The notes beneath the pieces were generated by a model. The model saw only the letters and a list, made by a program, of their open reading frames with translations. It made no database searches and was not told the origin of the DNA. Below, in pieces: positions 5,980 through 15,017 of a stretch of 64,000 bases of DNA; position 1 is the stretch's first letter, and every line of letters begins with the position of its first letter. The DNA lies in NCBI RefSeq assembly GCF_029223195.1, contig NZ_JARHUF010000004.1, forward strand, positions 124,001 to 188,000. The letters run 5' to 3'. Source of the DNA: Vibrio sp. CAU 1672. Its GTDB lineage: Bacteria > Pseudomonadota > Gammaproteobacteria > Enterobacterales > Vibrionaceae. The position numbers were made by a program, and so were the translations under genes.

Positions 5980-8733
5980 ATGACAAAAAAGTGGTTTACC
6001 GAACAGGTTGACACCTCTTTATCGATGATGGGGTCAACGGTTGAGCAGGGCTTGTCTGCTGAAGAAGTCAAAAACCGTCAGGAACAGTATGGTGCCAATA
6101 CGATTCAGGAGCAGGATAAGAAATCAGCCCTGGAGCTGTTTGTACATCAGTTTAAGAACCCGCTGATTTTTATTCTGGCCATTGGCGCGGTTGTTTCTTT
6201 CTTTACCGGTCACCTGGTGGATGCGGTTGCGATTACCGTCATTATTTTTATTAATGCCATTATTGCGTTTTGGCAGGAGTTCAAGGCGCAGAAAGGCATG
6301 GAAGCGCTGCGTGAAATGGCAGCGCCCAGCGCCCAGGTAAGACGTGATGGCGAATGGGTGGATGTTCCGGCGAAAGAACTGGTGCCGGGCGACATTTTAA
6401 AGATCAGTACCGGTGATATTCTTGCGGCTGACGTACGTATTATTGAAGCCAACCGGCTTTCGGTTGATGAAGCGGCGTTAACCGGTGAATCTGAGCCGGT
6501 GGATAAGACCTCCGCGAAACTGGACGATGAACATATTGGGCTGGGCGATCAGGTTAATATGGGCTTTATGACCACTATCGTGACCTCTGGTACTGGCTTA
6601 GGACTGGTCACTGCCATCGGTATGCAAACTGAAGTCGGCCATATCGCCGATATGATGGCCAATACTGAAGAAACCAAAACGCCGATGCAGGAGCGGATGG
6701 ACACCATCGCGAAAATTTTGATGGTGGCCGCGTTAGGTATCGTTGGGGTGATTTGCGTCATTGGCCTGATGTATGGCATGCCATGGCTGGAAATCCTCAA
6801 TACTGGTATTTCTCTGTCGGTGGCGGCGATCCCTGAAGGTTTGCCAACCGTGATCTCTATCGTGCTGACGATGGGCTCGACCCAGATGGTGAAAAACAAC
6901 GCCCTGGCGAAACAGTTATCAGCGATTGAAACGCTGGGCTCGACCACCGTGATCTGCTCCGATAAAACCGGCACCCTGACCCAGAACCAAATGCAGGTAA
7001 TGAAAGCGTATGATGCCAGTGGCCGCTACTGGGAAGTGACGGGCAAAGGTTTTTCACCGCAAGGTGAGTTCAAGCCGGTTGCCCATGCCTCCCGGGTCAG
7101 TGACAGCCCGGAAATGCTGCATGGCCTGACTGTCGCGACGCTGTGTAATGATGCGGAGTATATTCAGGATGGTGACAATTCAAGAGTGCGCGGTAACCCA
7201 ACCGAAGGTGCCCTGATTGTCGCGGCAGCAAAAGCAGGACTTGAACAGCGCGAGCTGCTCGACAGCGGAAAATTCAGTGTAGTGGAACGATACCCGTTCG
7301 ACTCGGCACGTAAGATGGCTTCGGTGATAGTGCGAGCGGCGAATGGTAAACACTTCCTGGCAATTAAAGGGGCGCCCGATGTGGTCCTGAAAAATGCCTC
7401 TGGCTTTATGGTCAACGGTGCCGTGGTAGCACGTACCCCATGTGCTACCGATGGTAGTTTGGCTCTTGCCAGCAACCCGGCAGAAGAGCTTGTTACAAGC
7501 TATGAGGCTGCGATCCAGGACTTTGCCCACCAGGCACTGCGCACCCTTGCGGTAGGCGTTCGTGAGCTGTCAGATGCGGATCTGGAGAAAGATCATGAGG
7601 AGTTGGAAAAAGACGTCACCATCCTCGGTCTGTTCGGCATCATGGATCCCCCTCGTCCTGAGGTGCGTGATGCGGTGAACAGCTGTTACGACGCAGGCGT
7701 TCGTACCGTCATGATCACCGGTGACCATGCGCTGACCGCCGCTGCGATTGCACGCGAAATAGGCATTATCCGTAGTGAAGAGGATCTGGTGGTCACCGGA
7801 GCCGAGCTGGATGAAATGAGTGACGACAAGCTGCGTGAAATCTGCCCGAAAGTGGCGGTGTTTGCCCGCGTTACCCCAGAGCACAAACTGCGGATTGTTC
7901 AGGCTCAGCAAGAAAATAATGAAGTTGCCGCCATGACCGGGGATGGGGTGAATGACGCGCCTGCATTGCGAAGAGCGGATATTGGTGTCGCGATGGGCAT
8001 TACCGGTACTTCAGTGGCTAAAGATTCGGGTGATCTGATCCTGCTTGATGATAACTTCAGCACGATTGTCAAAGCAGTGCGTCAGGGACGCCAGATCTTC
8101 GATAACCTGCGTAAGTTTATCCGCCAGGCACTGACGGCCAACGTAGGTGAAGTCTCCGTGATCCTGATTGCGTTTTTAGCCATGGGACCGGCGGTGATCC
8201 TGCCGCTGACACCGCTGATGATTTTATGGATCAACTTGGTTTCTGACGGCCTGCCAGCACTGGCATTGGGGGTAGAACCGGAAGAGAAAGATCTGATGGA
8301 ACGTAAACCGCGCAAGCGTAATGAGAGTTTCTTTGCTGACCATCTTGGTACCCGGATTGTGATTCGTGGCCTGGCTCTGGGCGGCATGAGCTACCTGGCC
8401 TTCAGTTGGGCACTGCAGTCCGGTCACGGCGCGGCATATGCACAAACCATGGCCTTTGCGATGCTGGTGTTTGCTCAGCTCTGGCACCTGTTTGATTCAC
8501 GAACGTTCAGCTCGCTGTATCGCAAAAATCCATTCACCAACAAAAAACTGCTTGGTGCGGTGGCCATCTCTGCCAGCTTGTCACTTGGTGTGATTTATAG
8601 CGGAGTGGGTCAGGCTATTTTTGCCACACAGGCGCTGAGTGCAGCCCACCTGATAGGTATTATCCTGGCTTCGTCACTGCCGACGCTGGTGTTATCCGGG
8701 GTGAAAGAGCTGACCAAAATTAAGTTTGTCTAA
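5980..8733 (+). CDS. Calcium-type P-type (IIA) cation-transporting ATPase
   Basis: A 917-aa inner-membrane pump that uses ATP to export a divalent cation, most likely Ca2+. It has an N-terminal cation-ATPase domain, then the actuator TGES near residue 168. The M4 motif PEGLPT near 285 carries the ion-binding Glu. The phosphorylation site DKTGTLT is near 328 and the hinge TGDGVND near 653. M6 NLVSDGLPA near 752 corresponds to the Ca2+-binding segment of SERCA/PMR1-type pumps. There are about ten membrane segments. The ATG at 5980 follows GGAGA at 5970-5974; an in-frame TTG at 5968 would overlap that ribosome-binding site. A perfect FNR-type box lies upstream. Ca2+ specificity is inferred from the M4/M6 residues. 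Confidence 0.92.
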   Translation: MTKKWFTEQVDTSLSMMGSTVEQGLSAEEVKNRQEQYGANTIQEQDKKSALELFVHQFKNPLIFILAIGAVVSFFTGHLVDAVAITVIIFINAIIAFWQEFKAQKGMEALREMAAPSAQVRRDGEWVDVPAKELVPGDILKISTGDILAADVRIIEANRLSVDEAALTGESEPVDKTSAKLDDEHIGLGDQVNMGFMTTIVTSGTGLGLVTAIGMQTEVGHIADMMANTEETKTPMQERMDTIAKILMVAALGIVGVICVIGLMYGMPWLEILNTGISLSVAAIPEGLPTVISIVLTMGSTQMVKNNALAKQLSAIETLGSTTVICSDKTGTLTQNQMQVMKAYDASGRYWEVTGKGFSPQGEFKPVAHASRVSDSPEMLHGLTVATLCNDAEYIQDGDNSRVRGNPTEGALIVAAAKAGLEQRELLDSGKFSVVERYPFDSARKMASVIVRAANGKHFLAIKGAPDVVLKNASGFMVNGAVVARTPCATDGSLALASNPAEELVTSYEAAIQDFAHQALRTLAVGVRELSDADLEKDHEELEKDVTILGLFGIMDPPRPEVRDAVNSCYDAGVRTVMITGDHALTAAAIAREIGIIRSEEDLVVTGAELDEMSDDKLREICPKVAVFARVTPEHKLRIVQAQQENNEVAAMTGDGVNDAPALRRADIGVAMGITGTSVAKDSGDLILLDDNFSTIVKAVRQGRQIFDNLRKFIRQALTANVGEVSVILIAFLAMGPAVILPLTPLMILWINLVSDGLPALALGVEPEEKDLMERKPRKRNESFFADHLGTRIVIRGLALGGMSYLAFSWALQSGHGAAYAQTMAFAMLVFAQLWHLFDSRTFSSLYRKNPFTNKKLLGAVAISASLSLGVIYSGVGQAIFATQALSAAHLIGIILASSLPTLVLSGVKELTKIKFV

Positions 8734-8739
8734 CTTCCC

Positions 8740-8764
8740 GGCATGAGGTTAACCGCCTCATGCC
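8740..8764 (+). terminator. Hairpin after the P-type ATPase gene
   Basis: GGCATGAGG (8740-8748) pairs with CCTCATGCC (8756-8764) around a 7-nt loop. There is no T-run, so it may be a weak terminator or an mRNA-stabilising hairpin before the next small frame. Confidence 0.5.
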
Positions 8765-8797
8765 AGTATCAATCAAGCGTGAAAACAAGGGGGATAT

Positions 8798-8890
8798 ATG
8801 CGAGATGAAGATAAAGCCAATCGTTCTTTTGCCAAGTTTTTCCTAGGGTTATTTGCCGGGCTGACCATGATATCAAGCTGCCAGAGCTAG
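8798..8890 (+). CDS. Possible 30-aa micro-lipoprotein or membrane peptide
   Basis: ATG at 8798 follows AAGGGGG at about 8787-8793. The 30 codons give a basic/acidic N-terminus (MRDEDKANRS), a hydrophobic core FAKFFLGLFAGLTMISS, and CQS at the end. The Cys three residues from the C-terminus recalls entericidin-like micro-lipoproteins, although ISSC is a poor lipobox. A strong terminator follows at 8910. No family is recognised; it could be a chance frame. Confidence 0.4.
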   Translation: MRDEDKANRSFAKFFLGLFAGLTMISSCQS

Positions 8891-8909
8891 GTCGGCCATT
8901 ACTCCCAGC

Positions 8910-8945
8910 AGTAGCCATTGATAGCCGTGGCTACTCTTTTTTTTT
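8910..8945 (+). terminator. Rho-independent terminator before the antiporter gene
   Basis: AGTAGCCA (8910-8917) pairs with TGGCTACT (8928-8935), followed by C and nine T. The T-run ends right at the ribosome-binding site of the next gene. Confidence 0.8.
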
Positions 8946-8955
8946 GGAGCTATTC

Positions 8956-10134
8956 GTGTACAAAGTTATCACCTATTCAATTTTGTTATTGGCTGGCCTG
9001 ATCATGTCACAGCTTTTGCCAGCGACCATTGACAGCTACGCCAGCATCCAGCCAGTTATCTTTGCGCTGACCATGGTAGCATTGAGCTACATCATGATTA
9101 ACGTCGGGCGAGAGTTTGAGATCGACAAAAACAATTTAAGGCAATATGGCTGGGATTACGTCGTCGCGATGACGACGGCGACCTTCCCCTGGATTGGTGT
9201 GGTTCTCTATTTTCTGCTGGTGTTGTTTCCGCAGACCATGTGGACCAGCAGTGAGGTGTGGAAGGAGCTGTTCATTATCGGCCGTTTTGCCGCGCCTACC
9301 TCTGCCGGTGTGCTGTTTGCGATGCTCGCGGCGGCAGGTTTGGGTGCTACGTGGGTATTTGCCAAAGCGAGAGTACTGGCGATTTTTGATGACTTGGATA
9401 CGGTGCTACTGATGATCCCGCTGTCGATCCTCGTGGTCGGCTGGAATCCGATGATGGGTCTGATGCTGCTGCTGATGATTGCAATGCTGGCGGCGGGCTA
9501 TCTCTATCTGCACCAGTGGGCGATCCCATCCAGTGCGCCGATGGTGTTGCTGTACTCTGTGGTGATCACGTTCGGCTGTGAGCTTTTCTATCTCGGAACG
9601 AAAGTGCATTTTGAAGTGTTACTTCCGGCATTTGTCCTGGGATGTCTGATGAAGTCCCAACATGAATCCCAACGTGATGAAAAGATATCAACCGTGGTCG
9701 CGGGGTGCTTTATGGTGCTGGTGGGCCTCTCGTTACCACAGGTGTTTGGTCCGGTAGCCATTTCGCCTGAAAACACCAGTGTCACCGCTGGGCTGGATTC
9801 CATGGGGATCCGCGAAATTGCCAAACACGTGTTGATCATTACCCTTATCGCCAATGTAGGCAAAATGTTCCCGCTGTTTTGTTACCGCAAGGTGGCCAGC
9901 CTTAGGGAGCGTCTGGCTCTGTCATTGGCGATGTGCCCGCGTGGTGAAGTTGGTGCTGGGGTGATCATGATCAGTATCGGCTATGGATTTGGCGGGCCGG
10001 TCCTTACCATTTCTATGCTGGCTCTGGCATTGAACCTGGTGATGACCGGAGGGTTTATTCTGCTGGTTAAACGACTGATTGAAGGTCATCAGCAAGAGGC
10101 TCTGATCCAGCCGCCCGTCCGGGTGCAGGCATAA
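8956..10134 (+). CDS. Cation:proton antiporter, CPA2-like
   Basis: A 392-aa inner-membrane protein with about 11-12 hydrophobic segments, resembling Na+(K+)/H+ exchangers of the CPA2 group. Visible features are a conserved polar stretch near FAAPTSAGVLFAMLAAAGLG in the first half, and CPRGEVGAGVIMISIGYGFG near residue 335. The latter is typical of the C-terminal antiporter repeat. It would exchange a monovalent cation for protons; which ion is not readable. I chose GTG 8956 because GGAG at 8946-8949 sits 6 nt upstream. The in-frame TTG at 8944 lies inside the preceding T-run. No regulatory TrkA-N domain is attached. Confidence 0.82.
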   Translation: MYKVITYSILLLAGLIMSQLLPATIDSYASIQPVIFALTMVALSYIMINVGREFEIDKNNLRQYGWDYVVAMTTATFPWIGVVLYFLLVLFPQTMWTSSEVWKELFIIGRFAAPTSAGVLFAMLAAAGLGATWVFAKARVLAIFDDLDTVLLMIPLSILVVGWNPMMGLMLLLMIAMLAAGYLYLHQWAIPSSAPMVLLYSVVITFGCELFYLGTKVHFEVLLPAFVLGCLMKSQHESQRDEKISTVVAGCFMVLVGLSLPQVFGPVAISPENTSVTAGLDSMGIREIAKHVLIITLIANVGKMFPLFCYRKVASLRERLALSLAMCPRGEVGAGVIMISIGYGFGGPVLTISMLALALNLVMTGGFILLVKRLIEGHQQEALIQPPVRVQA

Positions 10135-10154
10135 AGTCGATTGGCCCCCAAGGT

Positions 10155-10189
10155 AAAATGCCGATCACCGTGAGTGATCGGCATTTTTA
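10155..10189. terminator. Bidirectional terminator between antiporter and TRAP genes
   Basis: A 13-bp stem AAATGCCGATCAC / GTGATCGGCATTT (10155-10167, 10173-10185) with a 5-nt loop. The T-run can serve the plus strand and the A-run the convergent minus-strand gene. Confidence 0.85.
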
Positions 10190-10210
10190 TTGCGTAGAGG
10201 TTAAGATGGT

Positions 10211-11284
10211 TTATTGGGCACTGTCCAAATAAGCTTTAGAAGAAATATCGGTCCATGCGCGTACTTTGCTCAGATAGCTGGCCTGTGAATCAATGATTTG
10301 TTTGGCCAACGGATCGTTATTCGCCTGTTCCTGCAGCAGAGCGGTCGTGGCCTGTCGCATTGCCTGCAGTACTTTGGGCGGGAAATCTCGCACCTTTATG
10401 TCGGGGTACTCCGCCTGCATTGTTGCCCAGCTGCTGGCATTGGCATCCACGGCTTGAGTGTACATATCGAAAGCGGCAACACGGAACGCGGTTTCCAGGA
10501 TAACTTGCAGGTCTTCAGGTAGTTTCGCCCAAGTTTTTTTGTTGACCAGAAACTGGGTTTCTGACCCGGGTTCATGCCAGGCGGTGTAGTAGTATGGCGC
10601 GATTTTTTGAAATCCCATGCGCAGATCAAAGGCCGGACCCACCCATTCCAGCGCATCTATCGTGCCACGCTCCAGTGAGGTATACAGCTCGCCCGGGGCA
10701 ATATTGGTCGGTTTGGCTCCGACCCTTGCCATGACTTCACCGGCAAAACCGGGAATACGGATTTTCAGGCCCTGTAAATCATCCAGCGAGTGAATTTCCT
10801 TTTTAAACCACCCGCCCATCTGAATGTCGGAGTTTCCTCCCGGGAATGACAGGAGATTGTGTGGCGCGTAGACCTGCGCCATCAGCTCCATACCGCCGCC
10901 ACGATAAAACCAGGCGTACTGTTCGGTTGCTATCATGCCAAATGGCATCGAAGAGAAAAACAGCGTGTTGGGGACTTTGCCTTTCCAGTAGTAAGAGCTG
11001 GAGTGGCCGAGATCATACTGGCCGGATTTGACCATATCAAACACCCCAAACGGCGCTTTGTGTTTGTTGGCCGAATCGATGCGGATCCGGAGCCGGCCAT
11101 TGGACATCTGCTCCGCCAGTCTGGCCATGTTCTTACTGGCGTCACCGAGGATCGGGGTATTGGGGCCCCATGTTTCGGCGAGTTTCAGGTGATAGACGGT
11201 CTCTTTCGCTTGTAGCTGGAAGGGGAGCAGGGCGATCAGCAGCATCATCAGTTTGGGGAACAAGCGGGGTAATAGCTTGAGCAT
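10211..11284 (-). CDS. TRAP transporter substrate-binding protein, DctP family (orphan)
   Basis: A 357-aa periplasmic solute receptor. A signal peptide ends near LQA at residues 24-26. The DctP fold is shown by LAETWGPNTP, by SLDDLQGLKIRIPGFAGEVMARVGA (conserved ligand-contact region, near residues 165-190), and by the family motif GTIDALEWVGP. TRAP receptors deliver organic acids such as 2-oxoacids, sialic acid or lactate to DctQM permeases. Here neither a DctQ nor a DctM gene is adjacent, so it either serves a permease elsewhere or works in sensing. It is transcribed as a single gene that ends at a shared hairpin. Confidence 0.88.
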   Translation of the reverse strand: MLKLLPRLFPKLMMLLIALLPFQLQAKETVYHLKLAETWGPNTPILGDASKNMARLAEQMSNGRLRIRIDSANKHKAPFGVFDMVKSGQYDLGHSSSYYWKGKVPNTLFFSSMPFGMIATEQYAWFYRGGGMELMAQVYAPHNLLSFPGGNSDIQMGGWFKKEIHSLDDLQGLKIRIPGFAGEVMARVGAKPTNIAPGELYTSLERGTIDALEWVGPAFDLRMGFQKIAPYYYTAWHEPGSETQFLVNKKTWAKLPEDLQVILETAFRVAAFDMYTQAVDANASSWATMQAEYPDIKVRDFPPKVLQAMRQATTALLQEQANNDPLAKQIIDSQASYLSKVRAWTDISSKAYLDSAQ

Positions 11285-11737
11285 GTTTGGCTTCCTTGTT
11301 GTGGTTATTATTTCATCAATAGAGTCGGTATAAGTGGCTAACGAATCAATGCTGCTGCTGATGTGTAGCGATGAACGAAGCAGAGTAACCTGCTGGCATG
11401 TCGTTGGTATTCAGCCGAAGCCTCTGCCTGTTATGCATGGGCTGGGTAATTTCAGTGAATAGATGGCGGGGGGAGAGTGTGAAATCGTCATTTAAAAAGT
11501 GTTGCGGTAATCACGGCAACAAACCCGCGTGGCGGTGCTTTCATTGCCTTGCCTCTGGTGCGTTGTAAGGCCAAGTCCAGGCCGGAAGTCAGCAATTATC
11601 AATGCATAGCCTGTTAGTTGTAGTCAGATTTGCCGCATCAGCGGAGGGCAAAACTGTGCCCCGGATTGGGCTTTTGGTGGCGAAACTGCGCTATCTTGGA
11701 CATTGCGTTGGTTCGGAAGTGATATTCAGGGGGATAA
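11285..11737. other. Intergenic region between divergent genes
   Basis: About 450 bp between the divergently transcribed TRAP receptor and SIMPL genes. Both promoters should lie here. I see no RNA gene, clear operator or repeat. Confidence 0.45.
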
Positions 11738-12457
11738 ATGAAGGGCGTTTCTAATAAGAGTGCTATCTGGTTGGGTTTAAGTGTGATCATTGGCTTAGGC
11801 ATGCTGGGTTTTTTCATTCAGCAAACGGCGATTCAGTATAAAGCGTATGAAAGAGTGGTGACAGTGAAAGGGCTGTCGGAAAGAGAGTATCCGGCTGATA
11901 CGGTGATATGGCCAATCAAATTTACCGTGGCGAGCAACGACATGAGTGCCATGTTTGATCAAATCGATCAACAAACTGAACTGATCATGAGCTTTTTGGC
12001 TGATCATGGCATCAACCGCAGCCGGGTTTCGCTCTCATCGCCGTCAGTGATCGACCGTAAAGCCCAGCAGTACGGCGGCGAGCGCGATGCGGAGTTTCGT
12101 TATTTGGCGTCGCAGACACTGACTGTCTACAGTACAGAGGTGGAAGTGGTGCGAATGGCGATCAATAGTATTGGCCAGTTGGGCAAGCAAGGGGTGGTGT
12201 TTAATCAGGATCCTTATGAGAACCGCATTGAGTACAGTTTTACCCAGTTGAATGACGTTAAACCTGAGATGATCGAAGAGGCGACCAAAAATGCGCGCCA
12301 GGTGGCGTTGAAATTTGCCAAGGATTCACAGAGTTCATTAGGTAAGATCAAGCAGGCATCACAAGGGCAGTTTTCGATTAGCAGCCGGGACAGTAATACT
12401 CCGCAAATCAAAAAAGTCCGGGTGGTGTCAACGGTTCAGTACTATTTATCGGACTGA
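11738..12457 (+). CDS. SIMPL domain (DUF541) envelope protein
   Basis: A 239-aa protein with an N-terminal membrane anchor or signal at residues 9-28 (IWLGLSVIIGLGMLGFFIQQ), then the SIMPL/DUF541 domain. The domain begins VVTVKGLSEREYPADTVIWPIKF and ends near VRVVSTVQYYLSD. Proteins of this family face the periplasm or outer surface and have been linked to stress tolerance, but the molecular role is unsettled. It has its own strong hairpin at 12472 and no operon partner. Confidence 0.85.
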   Translation: MKGVSNKSAIWLGLSVIIGLGMLGFFIQQTAIQYKAYERVVTVKGLSEREYPADTVIWPIKFTVASNDMSAMFDQIDQQTELIMSFLADHGINRSRVSLSSPSVIDRKAQQYGGERDAEFRYLASQTLTVYSTEVEVVRMAINSIGQLGKQGVVFNQDPYENRIEYSFTQLNDVKPEMIEEATKNARQVALKFAKDSQSSLGKIKQASQGQFSISSRDSNTPQIKKVRVVSTVQYYLSD

Positions 12458-12471
12458 CGCGTATCGGGCTA

Positions 12472-12501
12472 ACACGCCGCGCCTTATCAGGCGCGGCGTG
12501 T
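12472..12501. terminator. GC-rich hairpin between convergent genes
   Basis: Perfect 12-bp stem ACACGCCGCGCC / GGCGCGGCGTGT with a 6-nt loop, between the SIMPL gene and the convergent DUF4382 gene. The T-run is weak on both strands. Confidence 0.65.
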
Positions 12502-12528
12502 CGTATTGCCGATATCGGAGTTAAAACA

Positions 12529-13578
12529 TTACAGGATTGGATCGATATCTTGCTCGGTATGCTCACCTGAAACGACTTCAACCGGAGTGTAGTGCTGGTA
12601 GATCAGGAAGCCGTCTTCTGCGGTTTCATGGTTTTCCGGCGTATCGACGTACGCGGTGCAGGTGTAGCCCAGGGTATAGGTACCCGGGCCGACGAAACCA
12701 AATTCGTAGTCGTAAACGCGGTTGCCTTCTTCATCTTCCGAATCGTTGACACTGGCGATGGCCACCGGGGTGTTATACGGTTCTGGTGCGCCCATATCCC
12801 CCATGGTGGTTCGATCCATGGCACCTGCGTATAAATATATGGCATGCACAGCCTCGACATCATTGATCGCATTAAAGGTCGCACTGTCGGCGACACAGGC
12901 ATCGTACTGAACGGGATTGACCGTACCAATGATGTGACCGGATTCTGATGCATTGACCAAAGTAACAGCGTTGCGCTGCATGTTCATATGATCCTGGCCT
13001 TGTGGATCAGCCAGCCCGCGGCGTAAATCAAACTCGACGATGTAACTGTTGAAGCCAGTTGCGATTTCAATCGCTTCACTGGGCTTGGCAAACACTAGTG
13101 TGCCCTGATCAGTTTGTTCTGGTTTGAAACCATAACAGCTGCCCTGGTTATTGACCACCAGCCCTTTGATGCTGCCATCGGTTTTTTCAACGAATGAGGT
13201 CGAAGTATCGCCCAGCAGGCGTCCCTCTTTGACGTACAGGCACATTGCGTAATGACCCGGAGCAAGCTCTTGCTCACTGATGATGGTCTCAGCATTGCTG
13301 CCCTGGTACTGCATCAAATCTACCTGGCGGAGCTGACCATTTTCACGTGCATCCATCAGGATATGAGCACCGTTTTGCTCACCGGTTTCCGGATCAATCG
13401 GTACCAGCACCACATCCTGAAAGCCCATTACCACTTTATTGGCATCATCAACCGGGGCATCAGACACGCCAAGCGAAAAGGTTGTCATATCGGGCGAGGA
13501 AGATGAGCTGTCGCCACCGCAGCCAGCCAGCAACAAACCGCCAGAGATGGCGAGTAGGGGATAAGTTATTTTTTTCAT
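12529..13578 (-). CDS. DUF4382 domain lipoprotein
   Basis: A 349-aa protein. Residues 1-19 are a lipoprotein signal, with LLAGC placing the lipidated Cys at 20, followed by a Ser-rich linker. The DUF4382 domain starts FSLGVSDAPVDDANKVVMGFQDVVLVP (roughly residues 34-60) and extends over the middle of the protein. A second beta-rich part with three or four Cys makes up the C-terminal half. I start at ATG 13578, with an AGG-containing site just upstream; an upstream ATG would add five residues before the Lys-Lys. The domain is predicted to be carbohydrate- or surface-related, but its function is not known. Confidence 0.85.
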   Translation of the reverse strand: MKKITYPLLAISGGLLLAGCGGDSSSSSPDMTTFSLGVSDAPVDDANKVVMGFQDVVLVPIDPETGEQNGAHILMDARENGQLRQVDLMQYQGSNAETIISEQELAPGHYAMCLYVKEGRLLGDTSTSFVEKTDGSIKGLVVNNQGSCYGFKPEQTDQGTLVFAKPSEAIEIATGFNSYIVEFDLRRGLADPQGQDHMNMQRNAVTLVNASESGHIIGTVNPVQYDACVADSATFNAINDVEAVHAIYLYAGAMDRTTMGDMGAPEPYNTPVAIASVNDSEDEEGNRVYDYEFGFVGPGTYTLGYTCTAYVDTPENHETAEDGFLIYQHYTPVEVVSGEHTEQDIDPIL

Positions 13579-13763
13579 ATTAGCCTCGAGCAATCCTTAC
13601 AAACGTATGGAAAGGGTAGTATTGATTTGCCCTGGCAATGTCATTTATCCGTTATTATTAAGTTAATTATCAAAAGTGGGAAAGTTGGCGTCCCAGCAGG
13701 AATTATCTGTACAGGCAGTTAATGCTCTGTTCCTGCCGGGAGGCCGGATAATGCCGACGGGGT

Positions 13764-14006
13764 TCAGATTTTCAGCCAGGCTAATACCGCATCGGGTGTC
13801 GGAACGCTGCCGGAGTGCATGACCTGGCCATCCATCACCACGGCGGGGGTGGTCAACACATCGTAATTCATGATTTCCTCCATATCGGTAACCTTATCAA
13901 CGTGGACGTCAATGCCGTGTTCTTGGGCTACCTGTTCAATCAGTTCCGCGGTTTTAACGCAGTTAGTACATCCTGAACCCAAAACTTTAAATACTTTCAT
14001 CTTCAT
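13764..14006 (-). CDS. Thioredoxin-like (TM0996/MTH895-type) redox protein
   Basis: An 80-aa small thioredoxin-fold protein with redox pair CTNC at residues 13-16 (GSGCTNCVKT) and the cis-Pro region TTPAVVMDGQV. Members of this group are usually encoded beside UPF0718/ArsP-type permeases, as here, where the gap to the upstream permease gene is 3 bp. A role in delivering or releasing a thiol-reactive substrate such as an organoarsenical is inferred from this pairing. Translation is probably coupled to the permease gene. Confidence 0.88.
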   Translation of the reverse strand: MKMKVFKVLGSGCTNCVKTAELIEQVAQEHGIDVHVDKVTDMEEIMNYDVLTTPAVVMDGQVMHSGSVPTPDAVLAWLKI

Positions 14007-14009
14007 CTC

Positions 14010-15017
14010 CTAAAACTGCCAGAACGGCAAATTAAATATCCAGCCCATCAGCGTGAATGCGAACAGCAACAGGGCAAAAATCAACCCCAGCAGCCGCCAT
14101 TGCATCACCTGTTTTAGCATAACGAATTCGGGCACACTTGCTGCAACCGTGCTCATACAGAACGCCAGGGTGGTACCAACCGGTAAGCCATTTTTGAGCA
14201 GGCTTTCCATAATTGGGATCACTCCGGTGGTATTTGAGTAAAGCGGAATGCCCAGTAATACTGACGCCGGTACCGACCACCACTGGCCTGCGCCCAAGTG
14301 TGTTTCAACCCAGCCGTCAGGCACAAAACCATGCAGGCCAGCACCGATACCGACACCTATTAATACCCATTTCCATACTCGTCCGACAATGTTATACATC
14401 TCTTGCCTGGCGAACTGATGGCGAAGGGATAATGTCATTGTAGCCCCGTCAGCGGAGGAAGGAGGCCCGCAGTTGCTTGCCGGTGGGTTGGTGTGCGCCT
14501 TATCCATGGCCTTAACTGCTAGTGGTTGTAGCCAGCGCTCTGCGCCAAGTTGGTCTAGCAACCAGCCGCCTAATACGCCGATCAGCATACCGGTGATCAG
14601 GTACACCAGGGTGAACTTCCATCCGAGTAAGCTGAACAAGAGCAAAATCGCGATTTCGTTGATCAGCGGGGAGGTGATCAGGAATGCCATCGTAATACCC
14701 AGGGGGATCCCGGCGGAGGTGAAACCGAGAAATACCGGAATACTGGAGCAAGAGCAAAAGGGCGTAATTGCGCCGAAAAAACTGCCGGCCAGGTAACCAA
14801 ACCAACGTTTTTTTCCGGCTAAGTAATGGCGCACTTTTCCGATGTTCAGTGAGGCACGAAACAGGGCGATCACATAAATCATCACCACCAGCAGCACCAT
14901 GATTTTGCTGGTATCTTCGATAAAAAAATGCATGGCAGCGGCGAGCTTGCTGCCGGTTTGCATACCAAAAATCTGGTAGGTGAACCAGTCGGCTAAACTG
15001 CTGAATATTTCAAACAT
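14010..15017 (-). CDS. ArsP/UPF0718-type permease
   Basis: A 335-aa inner-membrane permease with about eight hydrophobic segments. It carries the diagnostic motif PFCSCSSIP, with Cys88 and Cys90, in the first half and a related GIPLYSNTTGVIP segment in the second half, so it is an inverted-repeat permease. ArsP proteins export trivalent methylated or aromatic arsenicals, but many UPF0718 members have no tested substrate. GGGGAG just before ATG 15017 supports the start. It forms a two-gene operon with the thioredoxin-like gene. No arsR is adjacent, which weakens a firm arsenic assignment. Confidence 0.82.
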   Translation of the reverse strand: MFEIFSSLADWFTYQIFGMQTGSKLAAAMHFFIEDTSKIMVLLVVMIYVIALFRASLNIGKVRHYLAGKKRWFGYLAGSFFGAITPFCSCSSIPVFLGFTSAGIPLGITMAFLITSPLINEIAILLLFSLLGWKFTLVYLITGMLIGVLGGWLLDQLGAERWLQPLAVKAMDKAHTNPPASNCGPPSSADGATMTLSLRHQFARQEMYNIVGRVWKWVLIGVGIGAGLHGFVPDGWVETHLGAGQWWSVPASVLLGIPLYSNTTGVIPIMESLLKNGLPVGTTLAFCMSTVAASVPEFVMLKQVMQWRLLGLIFALLLFAFTLMGWIFNLPFWQF

